Of a stretch of DNA of 64,000 nt, positions 39,287-48,700 are shown one piece after another. Below the pieces are notes generated by a model, which saw nothing but the letters and a program-made list of their open reading frames with translations, had not been told where the DNA came from and searched no databases. Both the position numbers and the translations under genes were made by a program. The stretch is from the NCBI RefSeq assembly GCF_003226535.1, contig NZ_QKOB01000002.1, positions 1-64,000 on the forward strand, read 5' to 3'. Source of the DNA: Meiothermus sp. Pnk-1. GTDB taxonomy: Bacteria; Deinococcota; Deinococci; Deinococcales; Thermaceae. The number at the start of each line of letters is the position of its first letter. The first letter of the stretch is position 1.

Positions 39287-40510
39287 TTAGCTGCCAGCGA
39301 CTTCTGCGAGGAGTCCGACCACCTGTGCCAGGATGGCTTCCGCGACTTCGCTCTTCGTCATGAGCGGCAGGGGCTCGACCACCCCGCCCGGTAGCAGCAG
39401 GAGGACGCGGTTGGTGTCCACGGCGAAGCCGGCGTCAGGGGCGCTGATGTCGTTGGCGACGATCATGGAGAGCCCCTTGCGCTCGAGCTTGTCCTGGGCG
39501 TTTTCCAGCAGCCGCTCGCTCTCGGCGGCGAAACCCACCACCACCGCCGGGCGGCCCACCCGCCGGCGCTGCTCGGCCACGGCCAGCAGGATGTCCGGGG
39601 TGTGCTCGAGCTCGATCTGGGGCAAAGCCCCCTTCTTGATCTTGTGGGCCTGGACCTGGCGGGGGCGGAAGTCGGCCACCGCGGCGGCCATGATCAACAC
39701 GTCGGCTCCGTGCGAGAGCTCCAGGACGGCCTCGGCCATCTGGGCGGCGGTCTCTACATCGGTGCGCTCGGCCCCGGTGGGGGTGGGTAGGGCAGCAGCG
39801 GTGGCCCCCACCACCAGGCTGACCCTGGCCCCCAGGTCCAGCGCGGCCTGGGCCAGGGCGAAGCCCTGCTTGCCCGAGGAGCGGTTGCTGAGGTAGCGCA
39901 CCGGGTCGAGGGGCTCCTGGGTGCCGCCCGCGCTCACCACCACGTGCTTGCCGGCCAGGGGACCATTCCGGCTCAGGGCCAAGCGGAGGTGCCCCAGGAT
40001 CTCGGCGGGCTCGAGCATCCGCCCCAGCCCCACCAGGCCCGAAGCCATGCGGCCTCTGGCCGGGCCCAGGACCTGCACGCCTCGCTGGCGCAGGGTCTCG
40101 AGGTTGGCCTGGGTGGCGGGGTGCTCGAACATGCCCCCGTCCATGGCGGGAACCACCAGCACCGGGCAGCGCGCGGCCAGGGCGGTCAGGGTGAGCAGGT
40201 TGTCGGCCTGGCCGGTGGCCAGCTTGGCCAGGGTGTTGGCGCTGCAAGGGGCGATCACCAGCAAATCGGCTCCCTCGCCCAGGCCGACGTGGAGCACGTG
40301 GGCCTCGCCCTCCCACAGGCTGGTGTGGGCCTTGCGCCCGGTGAGGGAGGCGAAGGTGAGCGGCGTGACGAAGCGCTCGGCCCCCTCACTCAGCACCACG
40401 TCCACCGAAGCTCCGGCCTGGGTGAGCTTGCTGGCCAGGTCGGCGGCCTTGTAGGCGGCGACGGAGCCGCTGACGCCCAGCACGATGCGCTTGCCCTCTA
40501 GGGGGTTCAC
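39287..40510 (-). CDS. coaBC: bifunctional CoaBC (PPC decarboxylase / PPC synthetase)
   Basis: A 407-residue enzyme making 4'-phosphopantetheine from 4'-phosphopantothenate. The N-terminal flavoprotein (CoaC) has VSGSVAAYKAADLASKL, the catalytic His in VLHVGLG, SANTLAKLATGQADNLLTL and PAMDGGMFEHPATQANL (Asp where many have Asn). The CoaB half carries HVVVSAGGTQEPLDPVRYLSN, SSGKQGFALA and DVLIMAAAVADFRP. The usual ACG cysteine loop reads ASGLVGLGRM, a known variant. The GTG overlaps the coaX stop (GTGA), so the genes are coupled. Confidence 0.95.
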   Translation of the reverse strand: MNPLEGKRIVLGVSGSVAAYKAADLASKLTQAGASVDVVLSEGAERFVTPLTFASLTGRKAHTSLWEGEAHVLHVGLGEGADLLVIAPCSANTLAKLATGQADNLLTLTALAARCPVLVVPAMDGGMFEHPATQANLETLRQRGVQVLGPARGRMASGLVGLGRMLEPAEILGHLRLALSRNGPLAGKHVVVSAGGTQEPLDPVRYLSNRSSGKQGFALAQAALDLGARVSLVVGATAAALPTPTGAERTDVETAAQMAEAVLELSHGADVLIMAAAVADFRPRQVQAHKIKKGALPQIELEHTPDILLAVAEQRRRVGRPAVVVGFAAESERLLENAQDKLERKGLSMIVANDISAPDAGFAVDTNRVLLLLPGGVVEPLPLMTKSEVAEAILAQVVGLLAEVAGS

Positions 40511-41271
40511 CGGTTCATCTCCCAGATGATGCGCAGGCCGTCGAGGGTCAGCCAGGGGGCGATGATCTCGATGACCGGGGTCTCCTGGGCGATGAGTTCG
40601 GCCAGGCCGCCGGTTCCGATGACCTTCATCTGGGGCCCTAGCTCGGCGCGGAAGCGGGCCACCATGCCCTCGACCAAGCCCACGTAGCCGAACAGGAGCC
40701 CCGACTGCATCGAGTGCACGGTGTTGCGCCCGATGGCCGCGGGGGGGCGCCTGAGCTCGACCTTGGGCAGCTTGGCGGCCCGCTGGAACAGGGCTTCGGA
40801 GGCAATCCCGATCCCCGGCGCGATGGCGCCCCCCAGGTAATCCCCTTCGGCGGTGATGGCGTCGAAGGTGGTGGCGGTGCCGAAGTCCACCACGCAGGCC
40901 GGGCCGCCGTAGAGCTTGTGCACCGCGGCGGCGTCGACGATGCGGTCGGCGCCCACCTGCGAGGGGTCGTCGTAGCGCAGGCGCACCCCGGTCTTTACGC
41001 TCGAGTCCACCACCAAAGGCTTCTGCCCCAGATAACTCTGCACGGCCTGGACCAGCGTGCCCGTCAGGGGCGGCACCACCGAGGCCATGACCGCGGCCTC
41101 CACCTGGGCGGGCGCGTGACCGCTGGAAGCCAGCAGGTTGAGCAGGAGGATGCCGTACTCGTCGGGCATCCGCTGGGGATCGCTGGCGATGCGCCAACGC
41201 GGCCCCAGCTCCTCGCCCCGGTACAGGCCCAACGTGATGTTGGTGTTGCCGATGTCGATGGCCAGCAGCAT
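40507..41271 (-). CDS. coaX: type III pantothenate kinase
   Basis: A 254-residue ASKHA-fold kinase for the first step of CoA synthesis. Motifs: [45 protein letters not shown] and [16 protein letters not shown]. Type III enzymes are not feedback-inhibited by CoA. Together with coaBC it covers three of the five CoA steps. The ATG at 41271 is preceded at seven bases by TAACGT (41284-41279), a leaderless start facing that of yraN. Confidence 0.95.
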   Translation of the reverse strand: MLLAIDIGNTNITLGLYRGEELGPRWRIASDPQRMPDEYGILLLNLLASSGHAPAQVEAAVMASVVPPLTGTLVQAVQSYLGQKPLVVDSSVKTGVRLRYDDPSQVGADRIVDAAAVHKLYGGPACVVDFGTATTFDAITAEGDYLGGAIAPGIGIASEALFQRAAKLPKVELRRPPAAIGRNTVHSMQSGLLFGYVGLVEGMVARFRAELGPQMKVIGTGGLAELIAQETPVIEIIAPWLTLDGLRIIWEMNR

Positions 41272-41277
41272 AGACAC

Positions 41278-41284
41278 TACGTTA
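41278..41284. promoter_or_regulatory. overlapping divergent -10 boxes (coaX / yraN)
   Basis: In the 19-base gap, TACGTT (41278-41283, plus strand) is seven bases before the yraN ATG and TAACGT (41284-41279, minus strand) is seven bases before the coaX ATG. The two -10 boxes overlap on opposite strands. Confidence 0.55.
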
Positions 41285-41290
41285 CACCGT

Positions 41291-41629
41291 ATGCTGGAAG
41301 CCGTGAGAGGTGCCTGGGCCGAAACCTTGGCCAAGGAGTACCTGCTAGCCCAAGGCTACGCGCTGCTCGGACAGAACCGGCGCACCCCCTACGGCGAGCT
41401 TGACCTATGGATGCAAGATGGCCCCGTCTACGTAGCGGTGGAGGTCAAGCAGAGGAAGGACGGGCGCTTTGGTACGCCCCTGGAGGCCATCACCCCGGCC
41501 AAGCTCGAGCGGATGCGCCGGTCGGTGCTCTACCTCCTGCGCCGCGACGATGTGATGGTGCGGCTGGAGGCGGTGCTCGTGTACGGTACCCCCCGGCAGT
41601 ACCGCCTCGAGCACCTCAGGCTGGACTAG
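41291..41629 (+). CDS. YraN/UPF0102 endonuclease-like protein
   Basis: A 112-residue restriction-endonuclease-fold protein of the UPF0102 family: [38 protein letters not shown] followed by [15 protein letters not shown], giving the E-x(n)-D-ExK type active site (split motif GELD ... EVK). Function unknown; often near DNA or RNA repair genes. Its TAG stop overlaps the convergent PEBP gene's stop in the palindrome CTAG. Confidence 0.9.
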   Translation: MLEAVRGAWAETLAKEYLLAQGYALLGQNRRTPYGELDLWMQDGPVYVAVEVKQRKDGRFGTPLEAITPAKLERMRRSVLYLLRRDDVMVRLEAVLVYGTPRQYRLEHLRLD

Positions 41630-42117
41630 CGCTGGAGCCGGACCTTCTGGATCGCCTCCGCCAGGCGGTGCCGCTGGATCGCCGCTTTAACCTCGCGCAG
41701 CGTGGCCCCAGGGGGCAAACCCAGCGAAGGCACGTCCAAGGCGTACAGGTCGAGCTGGTACACCCCTGGCTGGCACGGGGCGTCGTAGCCGAGCCGCCCC
41801 AAGCCATTTTGGCCTTGCTTGACGCCATGGGCCAGCAAAGCCGTGCGGGGCAGCCCGGGGGAGAGTCGCGCCGCGGGAGGGATGTCGTAGACCAGCCAGC
41901 GGGCGATGAGGGTGCCCCTGAGCGAGTCCCAGAAGATCAAGGCCAAGCTTTGGGTGCGGGCGGGCACCTCGAGCGGGACCACCGCCGGGCTGACATTCCG
42001 CCCCTCGCACACCGAGCGAAGCGGGGCTTGGGGGGCCAAGCCGGGAAGCGCGAGCCGGAACCCCCCCTGGGCCAGGGCCAAGGCCAAAACCCCCAACGTC
42101 ATCACCACGTGGGCCAC
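41626..42117 (-). CDS. PEBP (YbhB/YbcL) family protein, exported
   Basis: A 163-residue phosphatidylethanolamine-binding-protein fold. It starts with a signal sequence ([14 protein letters not shown] after a GTG/GTG/ATG cluster), so the exact start is unsure between 42117 and 42102. PEBP motifs: [18 protein letters not shown] and [24 protein letters not shown]. Ligand unknown. Two cysteines (CEG, APC) could form a disulfide outside the cytoplasm. Confidence 0.85.
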   Translation of the reverse strand: MAHVVMTLGVLALALAQGGFRLALPGLAPQAPLRSVCEGRNVSPAVVPLEVPARTQSLALIFWDSLRGTLIARWLVYDIPPAARLSPGLPRTALLAHGVKQGQNGLGRLGYDAPCQPGVYQLDLYALDVPSLGLPPGATLREVKAAIQRHRLAEAIQKVRLQR

Positions 42118-42203
42118 TTAACCCGGTATCGGTGAACGGGCCGTGAAAGCAGGGACCGCCGCCCTACAATCGCCCGTGAAATCTCGCGCTAACCTTATAG
42201 GCG

Positions 42204-44021
42204 ATGTATAGGAACCTCCAGGCCTATCTAGCCGACCTCGAGCGCCGCGGCGAACTGGTGCGGGTAAGGGAGCCGGTCTCGGCGGAACTCGAGATCACCG
42301 AGATCGCCGATCGGCTGGTGAAAAGGGAAGGCCCGGCAGTCTTGTTCGAATGCGTAGAGGGAAAGGACTTCCCCCTGGCGATCGGGCTTTACGGAACCGC
42401 TCCGCGCGCCGCCCGCGCGTTGGGGGTGCCCCACCTGGATGCCCTGGCGGAAAAGGTCGCCGAGCTGCTGGAGCTCAACCCCGGCAAGGGCGGCCTGAAG
42501 GCGGCGCTCTCGCTCTTGCCCAAGCTGGGCCAGCTCAAAGGCTTCTTCCCCCGGCGGGTCTCGCGGGCTCCGGTGCAGGAGGTGGTGCTAAGGGGTGAGG
42601 CGGTGGACCTCTCGAGGCTCCCCGTGCTCAAGTGCTGGCCGCTCGACGGCGGGCCTTTCATCACGCTGCCCTTGGTGATCACCAAGGACCCCGGGGGCAG
42701 CGGCGAGCTCAACCTGGGCATGTACCGGATGCAGGTGCTGGACAAGCGAAGCACCGCCATGCACTGGCAGTTGCACAAGGTCGGGCGCAGGCATTTTGAC
42801 GCCGCGAAGCGGCTAGGGAAGCGCCTCGAGGTCGCGGTCGCCCTGGGCGGCGACCCCATCCTGACCTACGCCGCCACCGCCCCCATCCCGCCCATCCCTG
42901 GCGTCAACGAATTCAACCTGGCCGGGTTTTTGCGCGGGGCTCCGCTCGAGCTGGCGCGGGGCGTCACGGTGGACTTGCCCGTCCCCGCCGAGGCCGAGTT
43001 CATCCTCGAGGGCTACGTAGATCCCGCCGAAGACCTCGTGGTGGAAGGGCCTTTTGGCGACCACACCGGGTTTTATACCCTCGAAGACCTCTACCCCCGC
43101 TTTCACGTCACCGCCATCACCCACCGCAGAAACGCCATCTATCCGGCCACCATCGTGGGCCGCCCGCCGATGGAGGATGCCTACCTGATCGAGGCCAGCG
43201 AGCGGCTTTTTTTGCCCGCCGCCCGGCTCATCCTTCCCGAGATCGCCGACTACCACCTGCCCCCGGCGGGCATCGCCCACAACTGGGTCAACGTCGCCAT
43301 CGAAAAGCGCTATCCGGGACAGGCCTACAAGGTCGCGGGCGGCCTGCTGGGGCTGGGGCAGATGATGTTCGCCAAGGTGATGGTGGTGCTGGATAAGGGC
43401 CAAGCGCTCAAACCCGGCTTCCCGGCCCTCCTCGAGGCCCTTCGACACGCCCTGCCGGGGCGGGACACGCTGGTCTTCCGTGGCCCCATGGATGTCCTCG
43501 ATCACTCCTCGCGCGCGGTGGGCTACGGAGGAAAGCTGATCATCGACGGTACGAGGAAGCTCGAGGAAGAAGGAGGGGAAGTGCCCTTTACCCCGCTGGC
43601 CCATCGTGACCTGCCCACCTTGCCGGGGGTGCGGCAGGCCCAGTGGCCGGGGGTGTGGGCCGCGACCCTGGAGAAAACCCGGGCGGGGCAGGCCAAGGCG
43701 CTGGCAGAAACCCTGCTCGCCACCCCCCAAAGCGCAGGGATCCGCCTTCTCCTGCTCACCGACGCCGACACCCGCCTGGAGCCCGACGAGCTCCTCTGGG
43801 CGGTGCTGAACAACATCGACCCCGAGCGGGATAGCTGGGTGATGGAGGGGGCGAGCGGGCCGGTGCTGGTGCTGGACGGCACGCGCAAGCTGGCCGAGGA
43901 GGGATTCGCCCGGGCCTGGCCGCAAAAGATCACCATGAGCCCGGAGGTGGTGCGGCGGGTGGACGAGCGGTGGGAGAAGCTGGGCTTACCCCGGTTTGGG
44001 GATGCAGTCGCCGCCGACTAA
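42204..44021 (+). CDS. ubiD: UbiD family decarboxylase
   Basis: A 605-residue prenylated-FMN-dependent decarboxylase. The family core is clear: LGMYRMQVLDKRSTAMHWQLHK, the catalytic VEGPFGDHTGFY, IVGRPPMEDAYLIEASERLF and KVMVVLDK. In this phylum it likely serves menaquinone synthesis, but aromatic-acid decarboxylation is also possible; the flavin prenyltransferase UbiX is not in this window. TAACCT lies eight bases before the ATG, and a TACAAT 34 bases upstream is an alternative -10. Confidence 0.93.
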   Translation: MYRNLQAYLADLERRGELVRVREPVSAELEITEIADRLVKREGPAVLFECVEGKDFPLAIGLYGTAPRAARALGVPHLDALAEKVAELLELNPGKGGLKAALSLLPKLGQLKGFFPRRVSRAPVQEVVLRGEAVDLSRLPVLKCWPLDGGPFITLPLVITKDPGGSGELNLGMYRMQVLDKRSTAMHWQLHKVGRRHFDAAKRLGKRLEVAVALGGDPILTYAATAPIPPIPGVNEFNLAGFLRGAPLELARGVTVDLPVPAEAEFILEGYVDPAEDLVVEGPFGDHTGFYTLEDLYPRFHVTAITHRRNAIYPATIVGRPPMEDAYLIEASERLFLPAARLILPEIADYHLPPAGIAHNWVNVAIEKRYPGQAYKVAGGLLGLGQMMFAKVMVVLDKGQALKPGFPALLEALRHALPGRDTLVFRGPMDVLDHSSRAVGYGGKLIIDGTRKLEEEGGEVPFTPLAHRDLPTLPGVRQAQWPGVWAATLEKTRAGQAKALAETLLATPQSAGIRLLLLTDADTRLEPDELLWAVLNNIDPERDSWVMEGASGPVLVLDGTRKLAEEGFARAWPQKITMSPEVVRRVDERWEKLGLPRFGDAVAAD

Positions 44022-44136
44022 CGCTAGGAGGGGACGACCTCCTGCGTTTGGCGTACGCCGTCGGTGAAGCCCAATGCTCCGGGGTTGGCGTACGAATCTC
44101 ACCGGCCTAGAGGCCCGCTGGGGATATCCTCGAGCC

Positions 44137-44559
44137 ATGCACAGACTCCTGGTCCTGCTCCTCTTAAGCCTCCCGGCCTTCGCCCAAACCCTGGTGGAAG
44201 TCACCACGGTGGCGGCCATCTCCTCTAGCCTCGACGCCTCGGTGCGGCTCCCCACGGGCTCCTACCGGGCCGGGAAGGGAAGCGAGCTGATCCTGGCCCG
44301 GATGCCCGATGCGGCCAAGTTCAACCTGGAGGTATTCGCCGCCAAAGGGGTAGCGGCCCGATTGCAACCGGCCTTCATCCAGCAAGTCCTGACGAGCTTC
44401 GCCGCCGCCGGGTACCTGCTCGAGGGCCAACAAGAGCGCAGCGTGAACGGCGAGGTGCAGACCCGCTACAACCTGAGCGACGCCAGCGGAAAACCCGCCG
44501 TGCTCTTCGTAGTGCGCAAGGGCGACGAGCTGGTGTATGCCTTCGGGAAAGCCAAGTAA
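44137..44559 (+). CDS. small secreted protein, unknown
   Basis: A 140-residue protein with a clear signal peptide (MHRLLVLLLLSLPAFAQT). The mature part is mixed alpha/beta (VAARLQPAFIQQVLTSFAAAGYLLEGQQ then VNGEVQTRYNLSDASGKPAVLFVVRKGDELVYAFG). No family recognised. TATCCT at 44125-44130 is six bases before the ATG. The 115 bases before it contain repeat-type heptamers (GTTTGGC, GTACGCC at 44046-44059). Confidence 0.7.
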   Translation: MHRLLVLLLLSLPAFAQTLVEVTTVAAISSSLDASVRLPTGSYRAGKGSELILARMPDAAKFNLEVFAAKGVAARLQPAFIQQVLTSFAAAGYLLEGQQERSVNGEVQTRYNLSDASGKPAVLFVVRKGDELVYAFGKAK

Positions 44560-44571
44560 ACGCTAGGGATT

Positions 44572-44841
44572 ATGAGCCGCCGCGTTCGTTGGTCGGAAGT
44601 GGAATCCCGCATTGACCTGAACGAACTGCCGCGCTTTCACCGGGCCTTCCTACGGCTGCACCGGCCCGAGCTACAGGCCGACGCCCTCCCCTTGCGCCGG
44701 GTACAGCAGTACGTCATCCAAACCCTCTTCCAGCTTGCCAAAAGCGGGCGGGCTCAGCCCGAGGAGGATCCACCTTCTCGCGGGGGCAGCGGGGTGGATT
44801 TTCTGGTGGAGGAAGACGCAATCCCTGAGGAGTGGCGCTGA
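44572..44841 (+). CDS. small acidic-tailed protein, unknown
   Basis: An 89-residue soluble protein: a basic helical front (MSRRVRWSEVESRIDLNELPRFHRAFLRLH, given in part) and an acidic end (FLVEEDAIPEEWR). It follows the secreted protein by 12 bases and probably shares its message. No family recognised. No good Shine-Dalgarno. Confidence 0.55.
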   Translation: MSRRVRWSEVESRIDLNELPRFHRAFLRLHRPELQADALPLRRVQQYVIQTLFQLAKSGRAQPEEDPPSRGGSGVDFLVEEDAIPEEWR

Positions 44842-44878
44842 ACGATCCTCGCCGTCCGCTCGATAGGGTTTTCATGAA

Positions 44879-44902
44879 CCCCACCCCAAGCGTTCTGTGG
44901 GG
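44879..44902. terminator. hairpin between convergent genes
   Basis: CCCCAC (44879-44884) and GTGGGG (44897-44902), 12-base loop, between convergent genes; no U-run on either side, so only a weak terminator candidate. Confidence 0.35.
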
Positions 44903-44916
44903 ACAGGCCGTGGCTC

Positions 44917-45912
44917 CTATCCTATCCTTCGCACCGATTGGCGCCCTGCCAGATCGCAAGCCAAGAGCACCCGCTTGGGCGGACTGGTATCCCCTTTGAG
45001 CCTATCCAGCAGGATCTGGGCGGCCTGGAAGCCCAACGCCTCGATGGGTTGAACCACCGCGCTCAGGTAGGGCTCGAGCAGGGTGCTCCACTCGAAATCA
45101 TCAAAGCCCAGCAGGGAGATTTCCTCGGGGAACCCCAGCTTGAGGCGGCGGATGGCCTGGATGGCTAACAGGCTAAGCCGGTTGGTGCTGGCGAAGATGG
45201 CCGTGGGCCGCCGTTGCCGGATGGCCTCGAGCACGGCTTCCAGCGAGGGAGCGTCCTTGCCGCATTCGACGACCCACCGGGGGTCTTGGGGGATCCCTGC
45301 CGCAGCGAGCGCCTGGCGGTATCCTTCGACCCGGTCGCGGATGTTGGAAAGCTCGAGGGTGCTCACCAAGAGCAGGATCTCGCGGTGTCCCTGCCGGATC
45401 AAGAACTCGGTGCCGACCCGCGCTGCTTGGAAGTTATCCACCCCCACCCGGTCTAAGTCGTCTTCCCCACCGATGCGGTCTAGCAGCACCACCGGCAGCC
45501 CATCGGCCTTGAGCTTGCGCAGATACTCGGGGGAGTCCTGGGTGGGAATCACGATAAGGCCGTCCACCTGGCGGCTGGCCAGGGCTAGGGCCAGATCGAA
45601 CTCGAGCTCGGCGTTCTCCTCGCTGTTCGATAGGAGCATCTGGTACCCCCGATCCCGCGCCGAGCGCTCGAGGACCCGCACCAGTCCATTGAAGAAAGGG
45701 TTGGTGATATCCGGGACGATAAGGCCTAGGGTTTGTGTCTTACGGCTGCGCAGGCTTTGGGCGACCCCGTTGGGCACATAGCCGAGGGTGCGGACGGCTT
45801 GCAGCACCGCGCTGCGCAGTTCGGGACTCACATACCGCCTGCCGTTGAGCACATTGGAAACGGTGGCGATGGAAACCCCGGCCAGTTTGGCGACATCCTT
45901 GATCGTGGCCAT
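44917..45912 (-). CDS. LacI-family transcription regulator
   Basis: A 331-residue repressor: HTH (TIKDVAKLAGVSIATVSNVLNG), hinge helix (GVAQSLRSRKTQTLG), and periplasmic-binding-like sugar domain (IVPDITNPFFNGLVRVLE, PVVLLDRIGG, TAIFASTNRLSLLAIQAI). The N-terminal SxxTVSxxLN recognition helix is standard. No sugar operon is adjacent; the gene stands alone downstream of ilvE, so targets are elsewhere. AGGAACC precedes the ATG. Confidence 0.94.
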   Translation of the reverse strand: MATIKDVAKLAGVSIATVSNVLNGRRYVSPELRSAVLQAVRTLGYVPNGVAQSLRSRKTQTLGLIVPDITNPFFNGLVRVLERSARDRGYQMLLSNSEENAELEFDLALALASRQVDGLIVIPTQDSPEYLRKLKADGLPVVLLDRIGGEDDLDRVGVDNFQAARVGTEFLIRQGHREILLLVSTLELSNIRDRVEGYRQALAAAGIPQDPRWVVECGKDAPSLEAVLEAIRQRRPTAIFASTNRLSLLAIQAIRRLKLGFPEEISLLGFDDFEWSTLLEPYLSAVVQPIEALGFQAAQILLDRLKGDTSPPKRVLLACDLAGRQSVRRIG

Positions 45913-45936
45913 GGTTCCTCATCAGGAAGGATAGTT

Positions 45937-45944
45937 AAACGTTT
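45937..45944. promoter_or_regulatory. probable LacI-type operator
   Basis: AAACGTTT, the classical central palindrome of LacI/CcpA-type sites, ~25 bases upstream of the lacI-type gene and close to its presumed -10 (TATCCT on the minus strand). Autoregulation is inferred. Confidence 0.5.
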
Positions 45945-46132
45945 TTATCGGGTGGAGCGGCTACACAATCCGTCGGCGTGACCGGGTTTAGGGGAGCACC
46001 CCCGCCCGTCCGCGGATGGGCGCGCCGTGTAAACCCCACCCGCAGATGGGCTTTTGCCAACAAGCCGGTTTTCGGGGCCCCGGCGCTTTGTCATTCGATG
46101 ATCTTGCCGGCGGGGGCCCCGGGGATGCGATT

Positions 46133-47092
46133 TCAATTGACGTAGCTCAGCCAGGCCTCGTACTTGGAGTTTCGCCCCTGAACGGCCTCGAGGTAAGCCC
46201 TGCGCAGCCGCATGGTGTGCTCCCCAGCCATCCCCTCGCCAATAGCGCGGTGGTCTAAGTAGGAAACCGGGGTAATTTCCGCCGCCGTACCCACCATGAA
46301 TACCTCGTCGGCCATGTAGAGCTGGTCTCGGGTGGCCCTGCACTCGCGCACCTCATAGCCCAGATCGCGGGCGATGACCATCACCGAGTCGCGGGTGATG
46401 CCCATCAGGTTCACCGAGTGTTCGATGGCGTACAAGGTGTTGCCCTTGAAGAAGAAGAGGTTCTCTCCCGAGCCCTCCGCCACGAAACCCTCTTTGTCCA
46501 GCAATAGCGCTTCGTCGGCCCCTCGCTGCTGCGCCTCGATGCGGGCCAAGGCGGAGTTGACGTAGTTCCCCCCGATCTTGGCCTTACCCGGCATCACATT
46601 GGCGGGGAAACGGGCCCAAGAGGAGGTAATCAGGCGGGCCCCCTTCTTCACGGCCTCATCGCCCAAATAAGTACCCCACTCCCAAGCCGCCACCATCACC
46701 TCGGCAGGGTTGTTGGGCAGGGGGTTCACCCCTAGGGTATGGGCCCCCATCCAAGCCAGCGGGCGGATGTAGCAGCTTGTATAGGCGTTTTCCCGCACTA
46801 CCCGTTTGACCGCCTCGGCGATTTCTCGGGGGGTGAAGGGGATCTCCATCATCAGCACCTTGGCCGAGTGGAACAGGCGCTCCACGTGCTCAGGGAGACG
46901 GAAGACGGCCGGCCCCTTGGGGGTGTCGTAAGCCCGGATGCCCTCGAAGACGCTGGTGCCGTAGTGTAGGGCGTGGGTCAACACGCTCACCTTCGCCTCC
47001 TCCTGGGGCACCATCTGGCCGTTCATCCAGATCAGCCCGGCTTTGATCCGGCTGTCTCCGCCGATAGATTTAGCTTTGGGTTCGGTTGCCAT
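46133..47092 (-). CDS. ilvE: branched-chain amino acid aminotransferase
   Basis: A 319-residue fold-type IV PLP enzyme, last step of Leu/Ile/Val synthesis. The PLP lysine lies in MPGKAKIGGNYVNSALARIEA; other family blocks are HYGTSVFEGIRAYDT, CYIRPLAWMG, EALLLDKEGFVAEGSGENLFF and DEVFMVGTAAEITPV. The ATG follows GAGGAGGAT. Downstream to 45,913 there is no gene, only GC-rich hairpins (46073-46121). Confidence 0.96.
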   Translation of the reverse strand: MATEPKAKSIGGDSRIKAGLIWMNGQMVPQEEAKVSVLTHALHYGTSVFEGIRAYDTPKGPAVFRLPEHVERLFHSAKVLMMEIPFTPREIAEAVKRVVRENAYTSCYIRPLAWMGAHTLGVNPLPNNPAEVMVAAWEWGTYLGDEAVKKGARLITSSWARFPANVMPGKAKIGGNYVNSALARIEAQQRGADEALLLDKEGFVAEGSGENLFFFKGNTLYAIEHSVNLMGITRDSVMVIARDLGYEVRECRATRDQLYMADEVFMVGTAAEITPVSYLDHRAIGEGMAGEHTMRLRRAYLEAVQGRNSKYEAWLSYVN

Positions 47093-47276
47093 ATCCTCCT
47101 CGCTTCGCGCGAAACTGCGCTATGTCCCGCTATCATAACGCTTCTGCACGGACAAGACGAAGAACCGAGGGGCGTTGGGTTGGAGGGGGGCCGCCAGGGG
47201 AAGCGAAATGGCGGTGCGCTTCCCCGTTCCGCCGCGTTTTGCGTACGACCTATGACGGGCGCTCAGCCCAATGCCC

Positions 47277-47747
47277 CTAGCGCCTAGCCCCTTGGGATTT
47301 CCTTTTGCGCCGCTCGAGCCGCCGGATCTCGTCGATGAAGTTCTCTACCGAGTCGAACTCGCGGTACACCGAGGCGAAGCGAATGTAGGCCACCGGGTCC
47401 TGTTCGCGCAAAAAGGCCAGCGCCTTGAGGCCGATCTCCTCGGAGGTGATCTCGGCCGCGTCCACGTTATCCTCAAAGCTATAGGCAAATCTCTGCAAGG
47501 CTTCTATGTCTACCGGGCGCTTCTCGCAAGCCAGCAAAAGTCCGCGCAAGAGCTTTTCCGGGTTGAAGGTCTCCTTGCGGCCGGAGCGCTTGACCACCAT
47601 CAAGGGTTCGACCTGGGCGCGTTCGTAAGTGGTGAAGCGCCGCCCGCATTTTTCACACTCGCGGCGGCGGCGAATGGCCCCGCCCTCGCTGGCCGGACGG
47701 GAATCGACCACGCGGGTATCGGGGGCATTGCAGTAGGGACAGGTCAT
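47277..47747 (-). CDS. nrdR: transcriptional repressor NrdR
   Basis: A 156-residue regulator of ribonucleotide reductase genes. The N-terminal zinc ribbon (MTCPYCNAPDTRVVDSR ... CEKCGRRFTTYER) and the ATP-cone (VVKRSGRKETFNPEKLLRGL) are complete; VAYIRFASVYREFDSVENF is typical. No nrd genes or paired NrdR boxes are in this window. The flank at 47236-47256 contains heptamer-type repeats. Confidence 0.97.
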   Translation of the reverse strand: MTCPYCNAPDTRVVDSRPASEGGAIRRRRECEKCGRRFTTYERAQVEPLMVVKRSGRKETFNPEKLLRGLLLACEKRPVDIEALQRFAYSFEDNVDAAEITSEEIGLKALAFLREQDPVAYIRFASVYREFDSVENFIDEIRRLERRKRKSQGARR

Positions 47748-47820
47748 AGGGGCTTTTGTCGAAGGCTATACACCATGTGCCGTGGTTTTTTCGTGTTCGG
47801 CGTATGACATTTTCCGTGAC

Positions 47821-48531
47821 TCAAGGCAGCTCCCGCAACAGGTCGTAGATCTCCGGGGGCTGCGGCGGCTCGGGCAACAACACCTCTATCACCTGACCGC
47901 GGATCCCCTCTGAGACCATCGAGCCTAGCCCAACCGCAGCCCGCACCAGCGGCTGATCGTACTCGCTGCTCGAGGCATCCCGGCTGGGCACGATGCCGTT
48001 GACCCGCACGTTCTCGGGAAAGATCTGGGTAGTGCCCTCGATCAACCCAGCCACCGCACCCCGCACGGAAAGTACGTGCGGCTGATTGCGGCCCGAGGGG
48101 GGCAGTACCACCGTCACAAACCCCCCACCCGAGAGGTAGCGCAACCCGTGCTGCATCACGTAGAGGCTCGATTTCACGTCGGCATTGAGCAGGTCATACC
48201 ACTCGCTTTCCAATAGCTCGAGGAAAGGGGTCTTGCTGTCGGCCCGGGTCACGTGAACGATGCCATCCAGGGTGCCGAATAGCTCCTCCACCTTGTCGAA
48301 GGTGTTCATCACGTCCAGCACCACCGCCATATCCCCCCGGATGGGGATGGCCGTGGCCCCCAGCTCTTCCACCTCGGAGGCTACGCTGGTAGCCAGCTCG
48401 ACATCCGGGTCTACCGCCACCACCGTGGCCCCGTTACGCCCGTAGGCATGAGCCAACGAGCGCCCGTAGCCACGCCCCGCCCCGGTGACCATGACGATTC
48501 GGCCTGATAGACCCAGCAGATCCCTTGTCAT
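47821..48531 (-). CDS. SDR-fold protein lacking the YxxxK active site
   Basis: A 236-residue short-chain-dehydrogenase relative. The cofactor loop is good (IVMVTGAGRGYGRSLAHAYG), but at the active site, where YxASKAAVAGL is expected, it reads VLSVRGAVAGL, so both Tyr and Lys are gone, and the NNAG motif is HVTRAD. It is likely a non-catalytic binding protein or a very altered enzyme. ATG at 48531 with GGAGGGG directly upstream and TAGAAT eight bases before the ATG. The IS element lies ~180 bases upstream. Confidence 0.8.
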   Translation of the reverse strand: MTRDLLGLSGRIVMVTGAGRGYGRSLAHAYGRNGATVVAVDPDVELATSVASEVEELGATAIPIRGDMAVVLDVMNTFDKVEELFGTLDGIVHVTRADSKTPFLELLESEWYDLLNADVKSSLYVMQHGLRYLSGGGFVTVVLPPSGRNQPHVLSVRGAVAGLIEGTTQIFPENVRVNGIVPSRDASSSEYDQPLVRAAVGLGSMVSEGIRGQVIEVLLPEPPQPPEIYDLLRELP

Positions 48532-48700
48532 GCCCCTCCATTCTACGTGAAGAAGTGAACATAATCGCAACAAACTCACCGCTTCCCCAAGCTCCACCAA
48601 CCTTCGGCAGCACACGAGCTACCCTATTCGGTCGCAGGTGGATCATACCTAAGGCGTACGACGGACGACGTACCCGTGTAGCTTTGAGCGGCGGTGGGGC

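Noticed and set aside
46073-46121. CGGGGCCCC hairpin as ilvE terminator
   Set aside because: The stem is strong, but on the ilvE strand it is followed by A residues, not U, so it is not an intrinsic terminator.
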